Notes under the pieces: generated by a model
The model's input: only the letters and a program-made list of their open reading frames with translations
The model's database searches: none
Told to the model about the DNA's origin: nothing
Program-made: the position numbers and the translations under genes
Shown: positions 35,575 to 43,852 of the stretch, piece by piece
How the letters are laid out: each line of letters starts with the position of its first letter
Position numbering within the stretch: position 1 is the stretch's first letter
NCBI GenBank assembly: GCA_903921365.1
Contig: CAIXPS010000272.1
Coordinates: 1 to 48,499 of the forward strand
DNA length: 48,499 nucleotides
Direction: 5' to 3'
From: an uncultured bacterium
GTDB lineage: Bacteria; Chloroflexota; Anaerolineae; J036; Brachytrichaceae

Positions 35575-38363
35575 TAACTGGCGTCTCCATGTGTTTCGCG
35601 TGAAGTCCAGAATGACAGGATCTTTTCCGCGAGTAAGCGATTTTCCGGAGCGGCGAGTTGCGCGTCCTGCTGGAAAATACGCTCTGCCTGTTCCCGCGCG
35701 ATCATCAGCAGGTCGCGATCGTGGATGTTGACTAATTTGAGCTCGGGTTCTCCGCTCTGGCGCGTGCCAAAGAATTCGCCTGGGCCGCGAATCTCAAGAT
35801 CCTTCTCGGCGAGTTTGAAGCCATCCTGCGTCGTTACGATCGCCATGAGGCGCTCATCACTGATCGATGCAGTTGAATCGGCGATCAGCAGACAGTATGA
35901 CTGATACTGCCCGCGCCCCACGCGCCCGCGGAACTGGTGAAGTTGAGACAATCCAAAGCGGTTGGCGCCCTCGATCATCATGACGGTTGCATTCGGGACG
36001 TCGATGCCTACCTCGACTACGGAGGTCGATACCAGGATATTCAGCTCGCCTGAGGCAAACTGCGCCATAACGCTTTCTTTGGCTTCGGCTTTCATGCGCC
36101 CGTGCAGTAATCCGAGTTTATGCTTGGGGAACACCTCGCGTTGCAGGCGCTCGTGTTCTTCGATTGCGGCTTTCGCCTCAATCTTTTCGGATTCCTCTAC
36201 CAGCGGGCAGATGATAAATGCCTGCCGTCCCTCGTTGATCTGATGGGTCACAAAGCGGTACGCGCGCTCGCGCTCTGCCGGCGTGAACCAATGAGTCTCG
36301 ATGGGCTGGCGGCCCGGCGGCATTTCATCCAGCACCGTGTTGTCCAGGTCGCCATATAGCGTCAGCGCCAGCGTGCGCGGAATCGGCGTCGCAGTCATCA
36401 CCAGTGTGTGCGGGTTGGCGCCCTGCCCCTTGGTGCGCAGCGCTTTGCGTTGCTCCACACCGAAGCGGTGTTGTTCATCGATGACCACCATTCCGAGTTT
36501 CTTGAAGGAAACACCTTCTTGAATCAAGGCTTGCGTGCCAATCGCGATCTGTATGCTCCCATCGGCCAGACCGGCATAGATGGCGCGCTTGTCGGCGGCA
36601 GAGACGCTGCCGGTCAGGAGCGCTATCTTGATCGATTCGCCCACGCCTTTCTCGTGGATGCTTTCAAACAATCGCGTTAGGTTCTTGTAGTGCTGTTCCG
36701 CCAGGATTTCCGTTGGCGCCATGAGCGCCGATTGCGCTCCGCTCTTGGCAGCCAGCGCCATCGCCAATACGGCTACAACGGTCTTGCCGGAACCGACGTC
36801 GCCTTGCAGCAGTCGGTGCATGGCGGCAGTCTTGCCCAGGTCGTTTGCGATGGCATCAATCGCGCGGGACTGTGCGCCTGTTAACGTGTATGGCAGTGCG
36901 CCTTTCAGCAACTCAAGGTGACTCTGGTCAACCGATATGGGTTGCGCCGTTTCGTCCTGCCACTCCTTGCGCTGCTTCAAAATGGCGGATTGCAGCAGGA
37001 ATAGCTCATCGAATGCCAGGCGCCTGCGCGCGCGCTCCTGAGTGTTGAGATCGCGCGGGAAGTGAATTTCGCGCAAGGCATCCGTCGTGGACATCAATCC
37101 AGCGGCATAGCGCGCGGAAGCCGGGACAAAGTCCTGCACATGCGATGGCCAGTATTCGACCAGCCGTTTCATGACGCCCCGCAGGAGCAGCGGCTGAAGT
37201 CCCTCAGTAAGTCGGTATACCGGCACGATGCTCCCGCCGGTAAGCCATTCTTTCTCCACTGGTTCATGCAGTGGGCCCTGGAACATCAGCTTGCCGAGGT
37301 ATTCGGTGACCTTCCCGCTGATGACAATTTCACGCCCTGCGACGAATTGCTTCATCAGGTTTTCGACAAAGCGCTCGGTGGTGAACCAGGAACACTCAAT
37401 TTCACCTGACAAATCCTCGACCCTGACCCGGACGATGACCGCGCCCGATTTTGTGCGGTGTTTGAACGCTGCCGCAACGCGAGCAATAATCGTGACAGAC
37501 TCTCCGTACTCGAGTTGATTGATTGTTTTTAGCGCGCTATAGTCGTCGTATCGAGTGGGGTAGTGATACAACAGGTCGCGGATCGTAAATACCCCAAGCT
37601 TGGCCAGAAGGTCCACTCTTGTCGGGCCAATGCCGGTCAGCGTGCTGACCGGCGCATCAAGGCCAACCCCGGTATATTTGCTGGCTTGCGAACGGCTGGC
37701 AGGGCGCGCTGAGCGTTGTTCAGAAGCGCGCGTTTCTGCCGGCGGTCTTGAAATATGCTGCGGTGGACGAGTTGCAGGTTTTGGTGTTGCCGGCGCAGTC
37801 TCGCGCGCCACCACAGGAGCCTCTACCATCTTTTCCACCGGCGTGAGTTCAGCCGTGGGCGGTTCAGGCGGAAACCCTTCGGGTTGCGTCTCAGGTTGTG
37901 CTGGTTCAACAGGGGCAGGTTGCCGGTTGGCTGGAGCGGGTCTGGGAGCGCGCAGCGGGCGGACGCCCTGTGGCCGATCTGCAAACTGTGGGGCCGCGCG
38001 CGTTCTTTCGGGGCGCGCTTCCCTATCGGGGCGCGCTTCCCTGGGGGGGGCGACGACCTGTTCACGCGCCTGAGGTTGTGGCGTGTTGCGCAGCGCCTGA
38101 TGGGTTGGGGTAGGCGCCTGAAGGCGCGTTATCAATGCGCTCATGGCCGCGCGGCGTTCGGCGACGTCGGTTGCGGCGCTATAAGAGCGCATCTCGTCAG
38201 CAACTGAATTTGCCCAGGCAGAATCGATGCTCATTTTTGCGGCATCCGCGAGCCAGGCTGCCGCAAATGAAGCCAGTCCACGTGTGACGGCCTTGTCCTG
38301 GTATCCTCTTTCTGCTTCGAGTTTCAGTATCTTAAGTAATTTCTCAGTGGCGCTATTTGGCAT
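35574..38363 (-). CDS. recG: ATP-dependent DNA helicase RecG with long N-terminal extension
   Basis: Branch-migrates and reverses stalled replication forks. The 929 residues exceed the usual 690-780. Residues 1-100 are a helical segment (KLLKILKLEAERGYQDKAVT), and about 100-225 are a Pro/Arg/Ala/Glu-rich linker. The usual RecG begins near 230: STLTGIGPTRVDLLAKLGVF, then the wedge OB domain (YGESVTIIARVAAAFKHR). Helicase motifs follow: Walker A GDVGSGKT at 521-528, motif II DEQHRFG, motif III MTATPIPRTLAL, VSTSVVEVGIDVPNA, and motif VI QFRGRVGRGQYQSYC. A similar helical N-terminal segment is known in RecG of several phyla, including cyanobacteria. The gene is coupled to coaD. Confidence 0.93.
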   Translation of the reverse strand: MPNSATEKLLKILKLEAERGYQDKAVTRGLASFAAAWLADAAKMSIDSAWANSVADEMRSYSAATDVAERRAAMSALITRLQAPTPTHQALRNTPQPQAREQVVAPPREARPDREARPERTRAAPQFADRPQGVRPLRAPRPAPANRQPAPVEPAQPETQPEGFPPEPPTAELTPVEKMVEAPVVARETAPATPKPATRPPQHISRPPAETRASEQRSARPASRSQASKYTGVGLDAPVSTLTGIGPTRVDLLAKLGVFTIRDLLYHYPTRYDDYSALKTINQLEYGESVTIIARVAAAFKHRTKSGAVIVRVRVEDLSGEIECSWFTTERFVENLMKQFVAGREIVISGKVTEYLGKLMFQGPLHEPVEKEWLTGGSIVPVYRLTEGLQPLLLRGVMKRLVEYWPSHVQDFVPASARYAAGLMSTTDALREIHFPRDLNTQERARRRLAFDELFLLQSAILKQRKEWQDETAQPISVDQSHLELLKGALPYTLTGAQSRAIDAIANDLGKTAAMHRLLQGDVGSGKTVVAVLAMALAAKSGAQSALMAPTEILAEQHYKNLTRLFESIHEKGVGESIKIALLTGSVSAADKRAIYAGLADGSIQIAIGTQALIQEGVSFKKLGMVVIDEQHRFGVEQRKALRTKGQGANPHTLVMTATPIPRTLALTLYGDLDNTVLDEMPPGRQPIETHWFTPAERERAYRFVTHQINEGRQAFIICPLVEESEKIEAKAAIEEHERLQREVFPKHKLGLLHGRMKAEAKESVMAQFASGELNILVSTSVVEVGIDVPNATVMMIEGANRFGLSQLHQFRGRVGRGQYQSYCLLIADSTASISDERLMAIVTTQDGFKLAEKDLEIRGPGEFFGTRQSGEPELKLVNIHDRDLLMIAREQAERIFQQDAQLAAPENRLLAEKILSFWTSRETHGDAS

Positions 38364-38389
38364 AAAATCTCGTTGTTGTTGAGCCCGAA

Positions 38390-39238
38390 TTATACGTCGA
38401 CAGCCATGGCTAAACCCAGCGCCATGGGGCCGACATGAGTTCCAATAACCGGGGCGACCTGCATGGTGTATTGTTGGTCGTAAGGGACAAGGTCGCTCAG
38501 TTGCAGGCGCAGGTTGGCGATATCGTTTTCTGCGCCCGTTGTTGTGCTTAATACAGACAGATGGCTTGTATGCTGATGGGTATGAGCAGCCTCGATCAAG
38601 CGGGAAATGCCGCGCGCGCGCGTGCGAACCCGGTCAAGCTGCTCGACGTTGCCGTCTCGGACGCAGATCAGCACCTTGATCTTCAGCATGTCGCCGATGC
38701 CGGCGACGACGGCGTTGGCCCGTCCGCCTTTCCGAAGATATTTCAAGGTGTCGATGAGCGCATAGATGCGCGCGTGTTTGCGCAGGTCTTTAACTCTTTC
38801 AATGATCGCGCTGGCCGTTGCGCCCTCGCGCGCCATTCGGGCTGCGGTGATTGCAAGCCAACCCAATCCCATGGTCACCGTTTCGGAATCGACAACAGTT
38901 ACTTTCTGACCGCTCGCGTTTACTTCCCGCGCTGCCACATCGGCCATGTTGCATAAGCCGCTGAACTTTCGATTGACGTGTATTGCGACGACCTCGTCTT
39001 CGGCATGGGTTAGCTTTGAGCGATAGACGCGCACAAACTCATCCAGTGACGGGGAAGCGGTTTTGGGTATATCGCGGTAGCTGTTCATATTCGCATAGAA
39101 CTGCTGCCGCGTAATGGATATGCCATCCACCAGCGTCGTGCCGTCAATCTGGAGAATGACAGGGACGACGCTGATATCCAGTTGAGAAGCGATCTCAGTC
39201 GGAAGGTCTGAGGTCGAGTCTGTGACGATTTTAACCAT
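38390..39238 (-). CDS. DegV-family fatty-acid-binding protein
   Basis: A 282-residue cytosolic protein that binds a fatty acid; in Firmicutes DegV proteins such as FakB present it to the kinase FakA for phospholipid synthesis. The signature start [19 protein letters not shown], the [14 protein letters not shown] strand, [13 protein letters not shown] near 60, the central [12 protein letters not shown] and [13 protein letters not shown], and the C-terminal [12 protein letters not shown] are all typical. A FakA gene is not in the window. Its start overlaps the LLM oxidoreductase stop by eight bases. Confidence 0.92.
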   Translation of the reverse strand: MVKIVTDSTSDLPTEIASQLDISVVPVILQIDGTTLVDGISITRQQFYANMNSYRDIPKTASPSLDEFVRVYRSKLTHAEDEVVAIHVNRKFSGLCNMADVAAREVNASGQKVTVVDSETVTMGLGWLAITAARMAREGATASAIIERVKDLRKHARIYALIDTLKYLRKGGRANAVVAGIGDMLKIKVLICVRDGNVEQLDRVRTRARGISRLIEAAHTHQHTSHLSVLSTTTGAENDIANLRLQLSDLVPYDQQYTMQVAPVIGTHVGPMALGLAMAVDV

Positions 39239-40295
39239 TAGCGAAAGTATCTATCATCAGCTTAACGTCGCCAAGCGGGTAGAGGATCGGTGAAGTGCAA
39301 CCGTTGGCGCGATACTCTTCCACCTTGCGGCGCGCTTCATCCGGCGTCCCGCTGGCGGTGATCAGTTGCACGACATCGTCTGTAACCAATTCCATCGCCC
39401 GCTCAATCTGTTCCTCAGTTGCTGGCCAGGTTAACACTTTGCTGATTGACTCCAGCAGGTCGCTGCTGACGCCGCTTGCTTTCATGATGTGAGGTTGCTG
39501 ACCAAGGTATTGCGTCACCAGTTTGCGCGCGCCATCCAGCGCCTTCTTCCGATCGTGGTCAACGCTGCACACCACGAGCTGGGGGCGGTCGATGTCGTCG
39601 ATCTTCTTGCCCGCTCGCTTCGCGCCGATTTCGAGTAGTTGGAGCGCCTTCTCGTTGTACTTCGGCGCTACCAGATAGTTCAGGACGATGCCGTCTGCAA
39701 TCTCACCCGTAAGTTCGACCATCTGGTCGCCGGTGGCGCCGATGTAAATCGGAACGTTGCGCGGTTCACGCCGGCCATGGACAATGTCGAGTTCGACGCC
39801 GTCCAGGTGGACAAATTCCCCATGAAATGTGACTCGTTTCATGGCCAGCAGGTCGCGCACTACGGTGACGCATTCACGCATGGCCTTGAGAGGCTTGCTG
39901 CGGGTAATGCCCACATTCTTTGCAAGAGGATCCCACCAGGCGCCAATGCCGCAGTAGATGCGGTTGGGCGCGAGATCATCGAGTGTAAGGAACGTCGCGG
40001 CAATGAGCGCCGCGTTGCGCGTCCAGTTGTTTATCACGCCGCTGCCGATGTGTATTTTCTCTGTGACGGCGGCAAATGCCGCCATCGGGACAATTGCATC
40101 GCGAACCATGCGCGATTCAGCCTGCCAGACCGCCTCAAAGCCCATCTTCTCAGCATATTGCACATATTCCATCCCTTCGCGCAAAGGGTGTGCGTCCTGC
40201 AGGTACATGGCAACGCGCGCTTTCGGTTTTCTCATCGCACCTGTGTCTGACTGATTTATTCGCTCCATTTGCTCCATCTGCTCCAAATGCTCCAT
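39231..40295 (-). CDS. Luciferase-like (LLM class, F420-type) oxidoreductase
   Basis: A 354-residue TIM-barrel flavin/F420 oxidoreductase of the bacterial luciferase family. Residues about 27 onward match the class: [60 protein letters not shown] and [17 protein letters not shown]. The substrate is unknown; the sequence suits the methylenetetrahydromethanopterin-reductase-like group that often uses F420. The ATG at 40295 has GGGAGTGG upstream; the in-frame ATG at 40235 ([10 protein letters not shown]) is an alternative. The first 15 residues are a run of [12 protein letters not shown] built from a short GGAGCAAAT-like repeat, with no match in the family. Confidence 0.85.
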   Translation of the reverse strand: MEHLEQMEQMERINQSDTGAMRKPKARVAMYLQDAHPLREGMEYVQYAEKMGFEAVWQAESRMVRDAIVPMAAFAAVTEKIHIGSGVINNWTRNAALIAATFLTLDDLAPNRIYCGIGAWWDPLAKNVGITRSKPLKAMRECVTVVRDLLAMKRVTFHGEFVHLDGVELDIVHGRREPRNVPIYIGATGDQMVELTGEIADGIVLNYLVAPKYNEKALQLLEIGAKRAGKKIDDIDRPQLVVCSVDHDRKKALDGARKLVTQYLGQQPHIMKASGVSSDLLESISKVLTWPATEEQIERAMELVTDDVVQLITASGTPDEARRKVEEYRANGCTSPILYPLGDVKLMIDTFANG

Positions 40296-40316
40296 AATTC
40301 CACTCCCGTATGCCCA

Positions 40317-40345
40317 TTGACCTTCATTTTACTGTCGCCTATAAT
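40317..40345 (+). promoter_or_regulatory. Near-consensus sigma-70 promoter of infA
   Basis: TTGACC at 40317-40322 and TATAAT at 40340-40345 are separated by exactly 17 bases: five of six and six of six matches to the vegetative consensus. Transcription would start near 40352, giving a leader of about 46 bases before the infA ATG. This is the best promoter match I found in the window. Confidence 0.75.
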
Positions 40346-40397
40346 AACAATAACTTAATTCAGTTGCATCTATTATTAGACATTAGAAAAGGAACCA

Positions 40398-40673
40398 ATG
40401 GCAAAAAACCAAAAAGAAGAGTACAAGCAAAAAGAGGGCATGATTGAAGTCGAAGGCGAAGTGATCGAAGCTCTGCCTGGGACCATGTTTAAAGTTCGCA
40501 TCGAAGGCGGTCATGAAGTTCTCACAACACTCGCAGGAAAGTTGCGCAAGTTCTATATTCGCATCCTTCTCGGCGATCGCGTAAAGGTGGAACTGTCGCC
40601 CTACGACCTGACCCGCGGCCGCATCACTTATCGCCTGCACTCCAACCGTGGCGGCGGCCCGCCGGCAGCCTGA
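40398..40673 (+). CDS. infA: Translation initiation factor IF-1
   Basis: IF-1 binds the A site of the 30S subunit during initiation. The 91-residue product is longer than usual (71-73): a 14-residue lysine- and glutamate-rich N-terminal extension precedes [20 protein letters not shown], and about eight Gly/Pro residues follow the core. The OB-fold core is well kept ([40 protein letters not shown]). The ATG at 40398 follows AAAAGGAACC; a start at the internal Met15 would give a normal N-terminus but has no better site. The gene is alone behind a strong promoter and not in a ribosomal-protein operon within this window. Confidence 0.95.
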   Translation: MAKNQKEEYKQKEGMIEVEGEVIEALPGTMFKVRIEGGHEVLTTLAGKLRKFYIRILLGDRVKVELSPYDLTRGRITYRLHSNRGGGPPAA

Positions 40674-40714
40674 CCTGACTGCCGGTTGTTGGTCCTCTTC
40701 GTTGCATCAACGCA

Positions 40715-41659
40715 TCAACGATTTGCCTGACAAACCAGGCATACCCAGTCGGCTATCTGGTTTTGTTCAACCACATCGAGACCGGCGCGTGTGGCGGCAT
40801 CGCGCACCTGAGTCACTTGCGTGTCCAGGATGCCGGAGAAGATGAACTGCTTCCCCACCAAGGCCAGCCCGTTTGCGAGCATTTTGATGATCACGCCGGC
40901 GAGAATGTTGGCAGTGACGATGTCGTAGACCCCGCTCGCCCGATCAAATGAGCCGGCGTCGACCTTTACAATCCCATCGACCCCGTTTATCGTCGCGTTT
41001 TCATGGCCAACGCGGACGGCCTCAGGGTCGATGTCAACCCCCAGCACTTCGACAGCGCCAAGTTTGGCGGCAAGGATCGACAGAAGCGCCGAGCCACTCC
41101 CCACATCCAGAACGCGCATGCCGGCCGTGACGCGCCCTTCCATGGCTATGCCGCAGAGCTGTGTCGTTGGATGAAGGCCAGTGCCGAAGGCCAGACCCGG
41201 ATCCAGAGAAATGACGATATCGTTTGGCTGGGGAACGACGTCAATCCACGACGGGTGCACCAGGATTCGCGTGCCGATGCGCAGCGGTTTGAACGCCACC
41301 TTCCAGGCTTCTGCCCAGTCGGCTTGCGCAAGCGATCGATACGTGGGCATGGGGATCGGAAGAACGAGATTGAGACAGCGCAAGGCATATTCGACCTTCG
41401 CGCGGCGCACCTCAAGCGTGCCGTCCAGCGGCAGGTACCCTCGCACAATCACGGGCCCTGTAGCGACCTCTTCCTCCCAGCGGTCTAGCGCATTATTTGA
41501 AGCCAGTTGCTCGGTTGCGACGCCGCCTTCGACGTATGGGTAAATTGCCTCGCTGATGGCTTCGGCAAGTTCACTGTTTGTTTCAATGGCCAATTCGAGC
41601 CATTCGGGGTTGTCACTCACGGTTTTATCCTTTTGGTCAGTCATGTCGTGCTGATCCAC
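40715..41659 (-). CDS. prmA: Ribosomal protein L11 methyltransferase
   Basis: SAM-dependent enzyme that trimethylates L11. The 314 residues fit the family (E. coli 293). The N-terminal substrate-binding domain is weakly kept (PEWLELAIETNSELAEAISE, then the linker DWAEAWKVAFKPLRIG). The catalytic domain has DPGLAFGTGLHPTTQLC, the SAM motif VLDVGSGSALLSILAAKLGA, the acidic VLGVDIDPEAV, and VTANILAGVI with the family NILA. The start may be at 41659 or at the ATG five codons later. It is convergent with infA, 41 bases apart. Confidence 0.93.
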   Translation of the reverse strand: MDQHDMTDQKDKTVSDNPEWLELAIETNSELAEAISEAIYPYVEGGVATEQLASNNALDRWEEEVATGPVIVRGYLPLDGTLEVRRAKVEYALRCLNLVLPIPMPTYRSLAQADWAEAWKVAFKPLRIGTRILVHPSWIDVVPQPNDIVISLDPGLAFGTGLHPTTQLCGIAMEGRVTAGMRVLDVGSGSALLSILAAKLGAVEVLGVDIDPEAVRVGHENATINGVDGIVKVDAGSFDRASGVYDIVTANILAGVIIKMLANGLALVGKQFIFSGILDTQVTQVRDAATRAGLDVVEQNQIADWVCLVCQANR

Positions 41660-41758
41660 ATATCACTATTCTATCAACACCGCAGATGTTTACTCTTTTG
41701 CCTGGTTTGACCAGTCAATCTACGCAGAATGCGCGCGCATGGGGCTAAAATAGCGCTT

Positions 41759-43819
41759 ATGAAAATGGAGCGGTTCACCCCATCGTGCTACATCAATCGC
41801 GAGTTGAGTTGGATCGAGTTCAACCAGCGTGTTCTTCAGGAAGCTCGCGACCCAAGTCACCCGCCTCTGGAACGCGCCAAGTTTCTGGCGATTTTCGCGA
41901 CCAACCTCGATGAATTTTTCATGATCCGCGTATCCGGCCTGAAAAAACAGATTGACGCGGGAGTGGTAGAGGTATCGCCGGACGGAAACACCCCGGGCAC
42001 AACGCTCGATCACATCGTCACCCGGCTGACGCCGTTGCTGCATGAACACTCGCGCATCTGGAACGAGGACGTGAAACCATTGCTCTGCAAGCGGGGCGTG
42101 TGTGTCTTGAACTATGACGAGTTGAATGCCAGACAAAAAGAGCTGGCTGTTGAGTATTTTCAACGCCATGTATTCCCGGTGCTGACGCCGTTGGCTTTTG
42201 ATCCAGGGCACCCGTTCCCACACATCAGCAACCTGAGCCTGAACCTGGCTGTCATGCTGCGCGATGAGAACGACCGCGAACGGTTCGCCAGGGTAAAGGT
42301 TCCACCCTCATTGCCGCGCTTGATAGCATTGACCGAGTGTGGCGAGGCTGAGGACTGCCCGCACACGTTTGTGTGGCTTGATCAGATGATCACGGCGAAT
42401 GTCTCTGCCCTGTTTAATGGGATGACGGTGCAGCGCACCTACGAATTTCGCGTGACCCGCGACACGGACATTGAGATTCAGGAGGATGAGGCTGACGACT
42501 TGCTGTCTACTATCCAACGCGTCATGCAGGATCGGCGTTTCGGCTCGGTTGTGCGTCTTGAGATTGCCAACGACATGCCCGACCGCGTGCGCGACATCCT
42601 GGTGCATAACCTGCAACTTGACACGCGCGACGTGTATCGCGTCGATGGCGCGCTCAGCCTGAGCAACTTGATGGAACTGATGCGGCTGCCTCTGCCCGCC
42701 CTGAAGGACGTTCCATATACCGCGCGCATCCCGTTCAGTGTGGAAAACGGCGAAGATATCTTCAACCAGATACGGCGCTCCGATATATTGTTGCAGCACC
42801 CCTACGATTCGTTCGCGCCAGTGGTCGATTTCATCCGCGCTGCTGCGGGCGACCCGCTAGTGCTTGCGATCAAGGTAACGCTGTACCGCGTGGGTTCGAA
42901 TTCACCGGTGGTAGAGGCGCTCATCGAGGCCGTCCGGAACGGGAAGCAGGTTGCCGTTCTGGTGGAATTGAAAGCGCGGTTTGACGAGGAGAACAACATA
43001 CAGTGGGCGCGCGCGCTTGAGGAAGAAGGCGTGCATGTTGTGTATGGGTTGCCCGGTCTGAAGGTGCATTGCAAGGTGGCGTTGGTGGTGCGCAGGGAGG
43101 ATGACGCCATTCGCCGTTACGTGCATTTGAGCACAGGTAACTACAATGCGACCACAGCGCGCATTTATACAGACTTGGGATTGTTTACGTGCCGAGACGA
43201 TATTGGCGAAGATGCATCTGACCTGTTTAACTTGTTGACGGGGTACTCTCGCCAGCGGGAGTTCCGCGAGATGTATGTGGCGCCAGTGAACTTGCGGGAT
43301 AGCCTGTTGAAACTGATTGAACGCGAAATCGAGATGCACAAGCAGTTCGGCGACGGGCGATTGATCTTTAAACTCAATTCACTGGTTGATCCGACGATGA
43401 TCAACGCGCTCTACACGGCGTCACAGGCCGGCGTGCAGGTTGAGTTGATTATTCGCGGTATTTGTTGTCTCCGCCCGAACATGCCGGGGATCAGCGACAC
43501 CGTTCGTGTGATCAGTATTGTCGGGCGCATGCTCGAACACAGTCGCGCGTATTACTTTCGCAATAACGGCGACGAACGTGTTTACGCCGGCAGCGCCGAC
43601 TTGATGCCGCGCAATCTGGACCGTCGCGTCGAGGTGGTATTCCCTGTGCTCGATCCCATCCTGCGCGATCGTATTCGCGATGAAGTGATGTTTCTCCAGT
43701 TGCGCGACAACGTGAAAGCGCGACAATTGAGCGTCGATGGATCTTACCAGTATGTGCTGCGTGAAGCAGATCAGCCGGCCATAAATAGTCAGGAGGAAAT
43801 GATCAAACGGAAGGCTTGA
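41759..43819 (+). CDS. ppk: Polyphosphate kinase 1
   Basis: Makes inorganic polyphosphate from ATP; membrane-associated. From the ATG at 41759 it has 686 residues (E. coli 688); an in-frame ATG at 41729 lies ten codons upstream, without a good site. N-terminal domain: SCYINRELSWIEFNQRVLQE and FLAIFATNLDEFFMIRVSGL. The two catalytic histidines of the PLD-like domains are in LKVHCKVALVVRR and RMLEHSRAYYFRNNGDERVY. YAGSADLMPRNLDRRVEV is the last signature. The next gene, the ROK-GmhA fusion, starts 33 bases downstream. Confidence 0.95.
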   Translation: MKMERFTPSCYINRELSWIEFNQRVLQEARDPSHPPLERAKFLAIFATNLDEFFMIRVSGLKKQIDAGVVEVSPDGNTPGTTLDHIVTRLTPLLHEHSRIWNEDVKPLLCKRGVCVLNYDELNARQKELAVEYFQRHVFPVLTPLAFDPGHPFPHISNLSLNLAVMLRDENDRERFARVKVPPSLPRLIALTECGEAEDCPHTFVWLDQMITANVSALFNGMTVQRTYEFRVTRDTDIEIQEDEADDLLSTIQRVMQDRRFGSVVRLEIANDMPDRVRDILVHNLQLDTRDVYRVDGALSLSNLMELMRLPLPALKDVPYTARIPFSVENGEDIFNQIRRSDILLQHPYDSFAPVVDFIRAAAGDPLVLAIKVTLYRVGSNSPVVEALIEAVRNGKQVAVLVELKARFDEENNIQWARALEEEGVHVVYGLPGLKVHCKVALVVRREDDAIRRYVHLSTGNYNATTARIYTDLGLFTCRDDIGEDASDLFNLLTGYSRQREFREMYVAPVNLRDSLLKLIEREIEMHKQFGDGRLIFKLNSLVDPTMINALYTASQAGVQVELIIRGICCLRPNMPGISDTVRVISIVGRMLEHSRAYYFRNNGDERVYAGSADLMPRNLDRRVEVVFPVLDPILRDRIRDEVMFLQLRDNVKARQLSVDGSYQYVLREADQPAINSQEEMIKRKA

Positions 43820-43852
43820 GCGAGCGCTCTCGCATATCACTATAAATGCACT

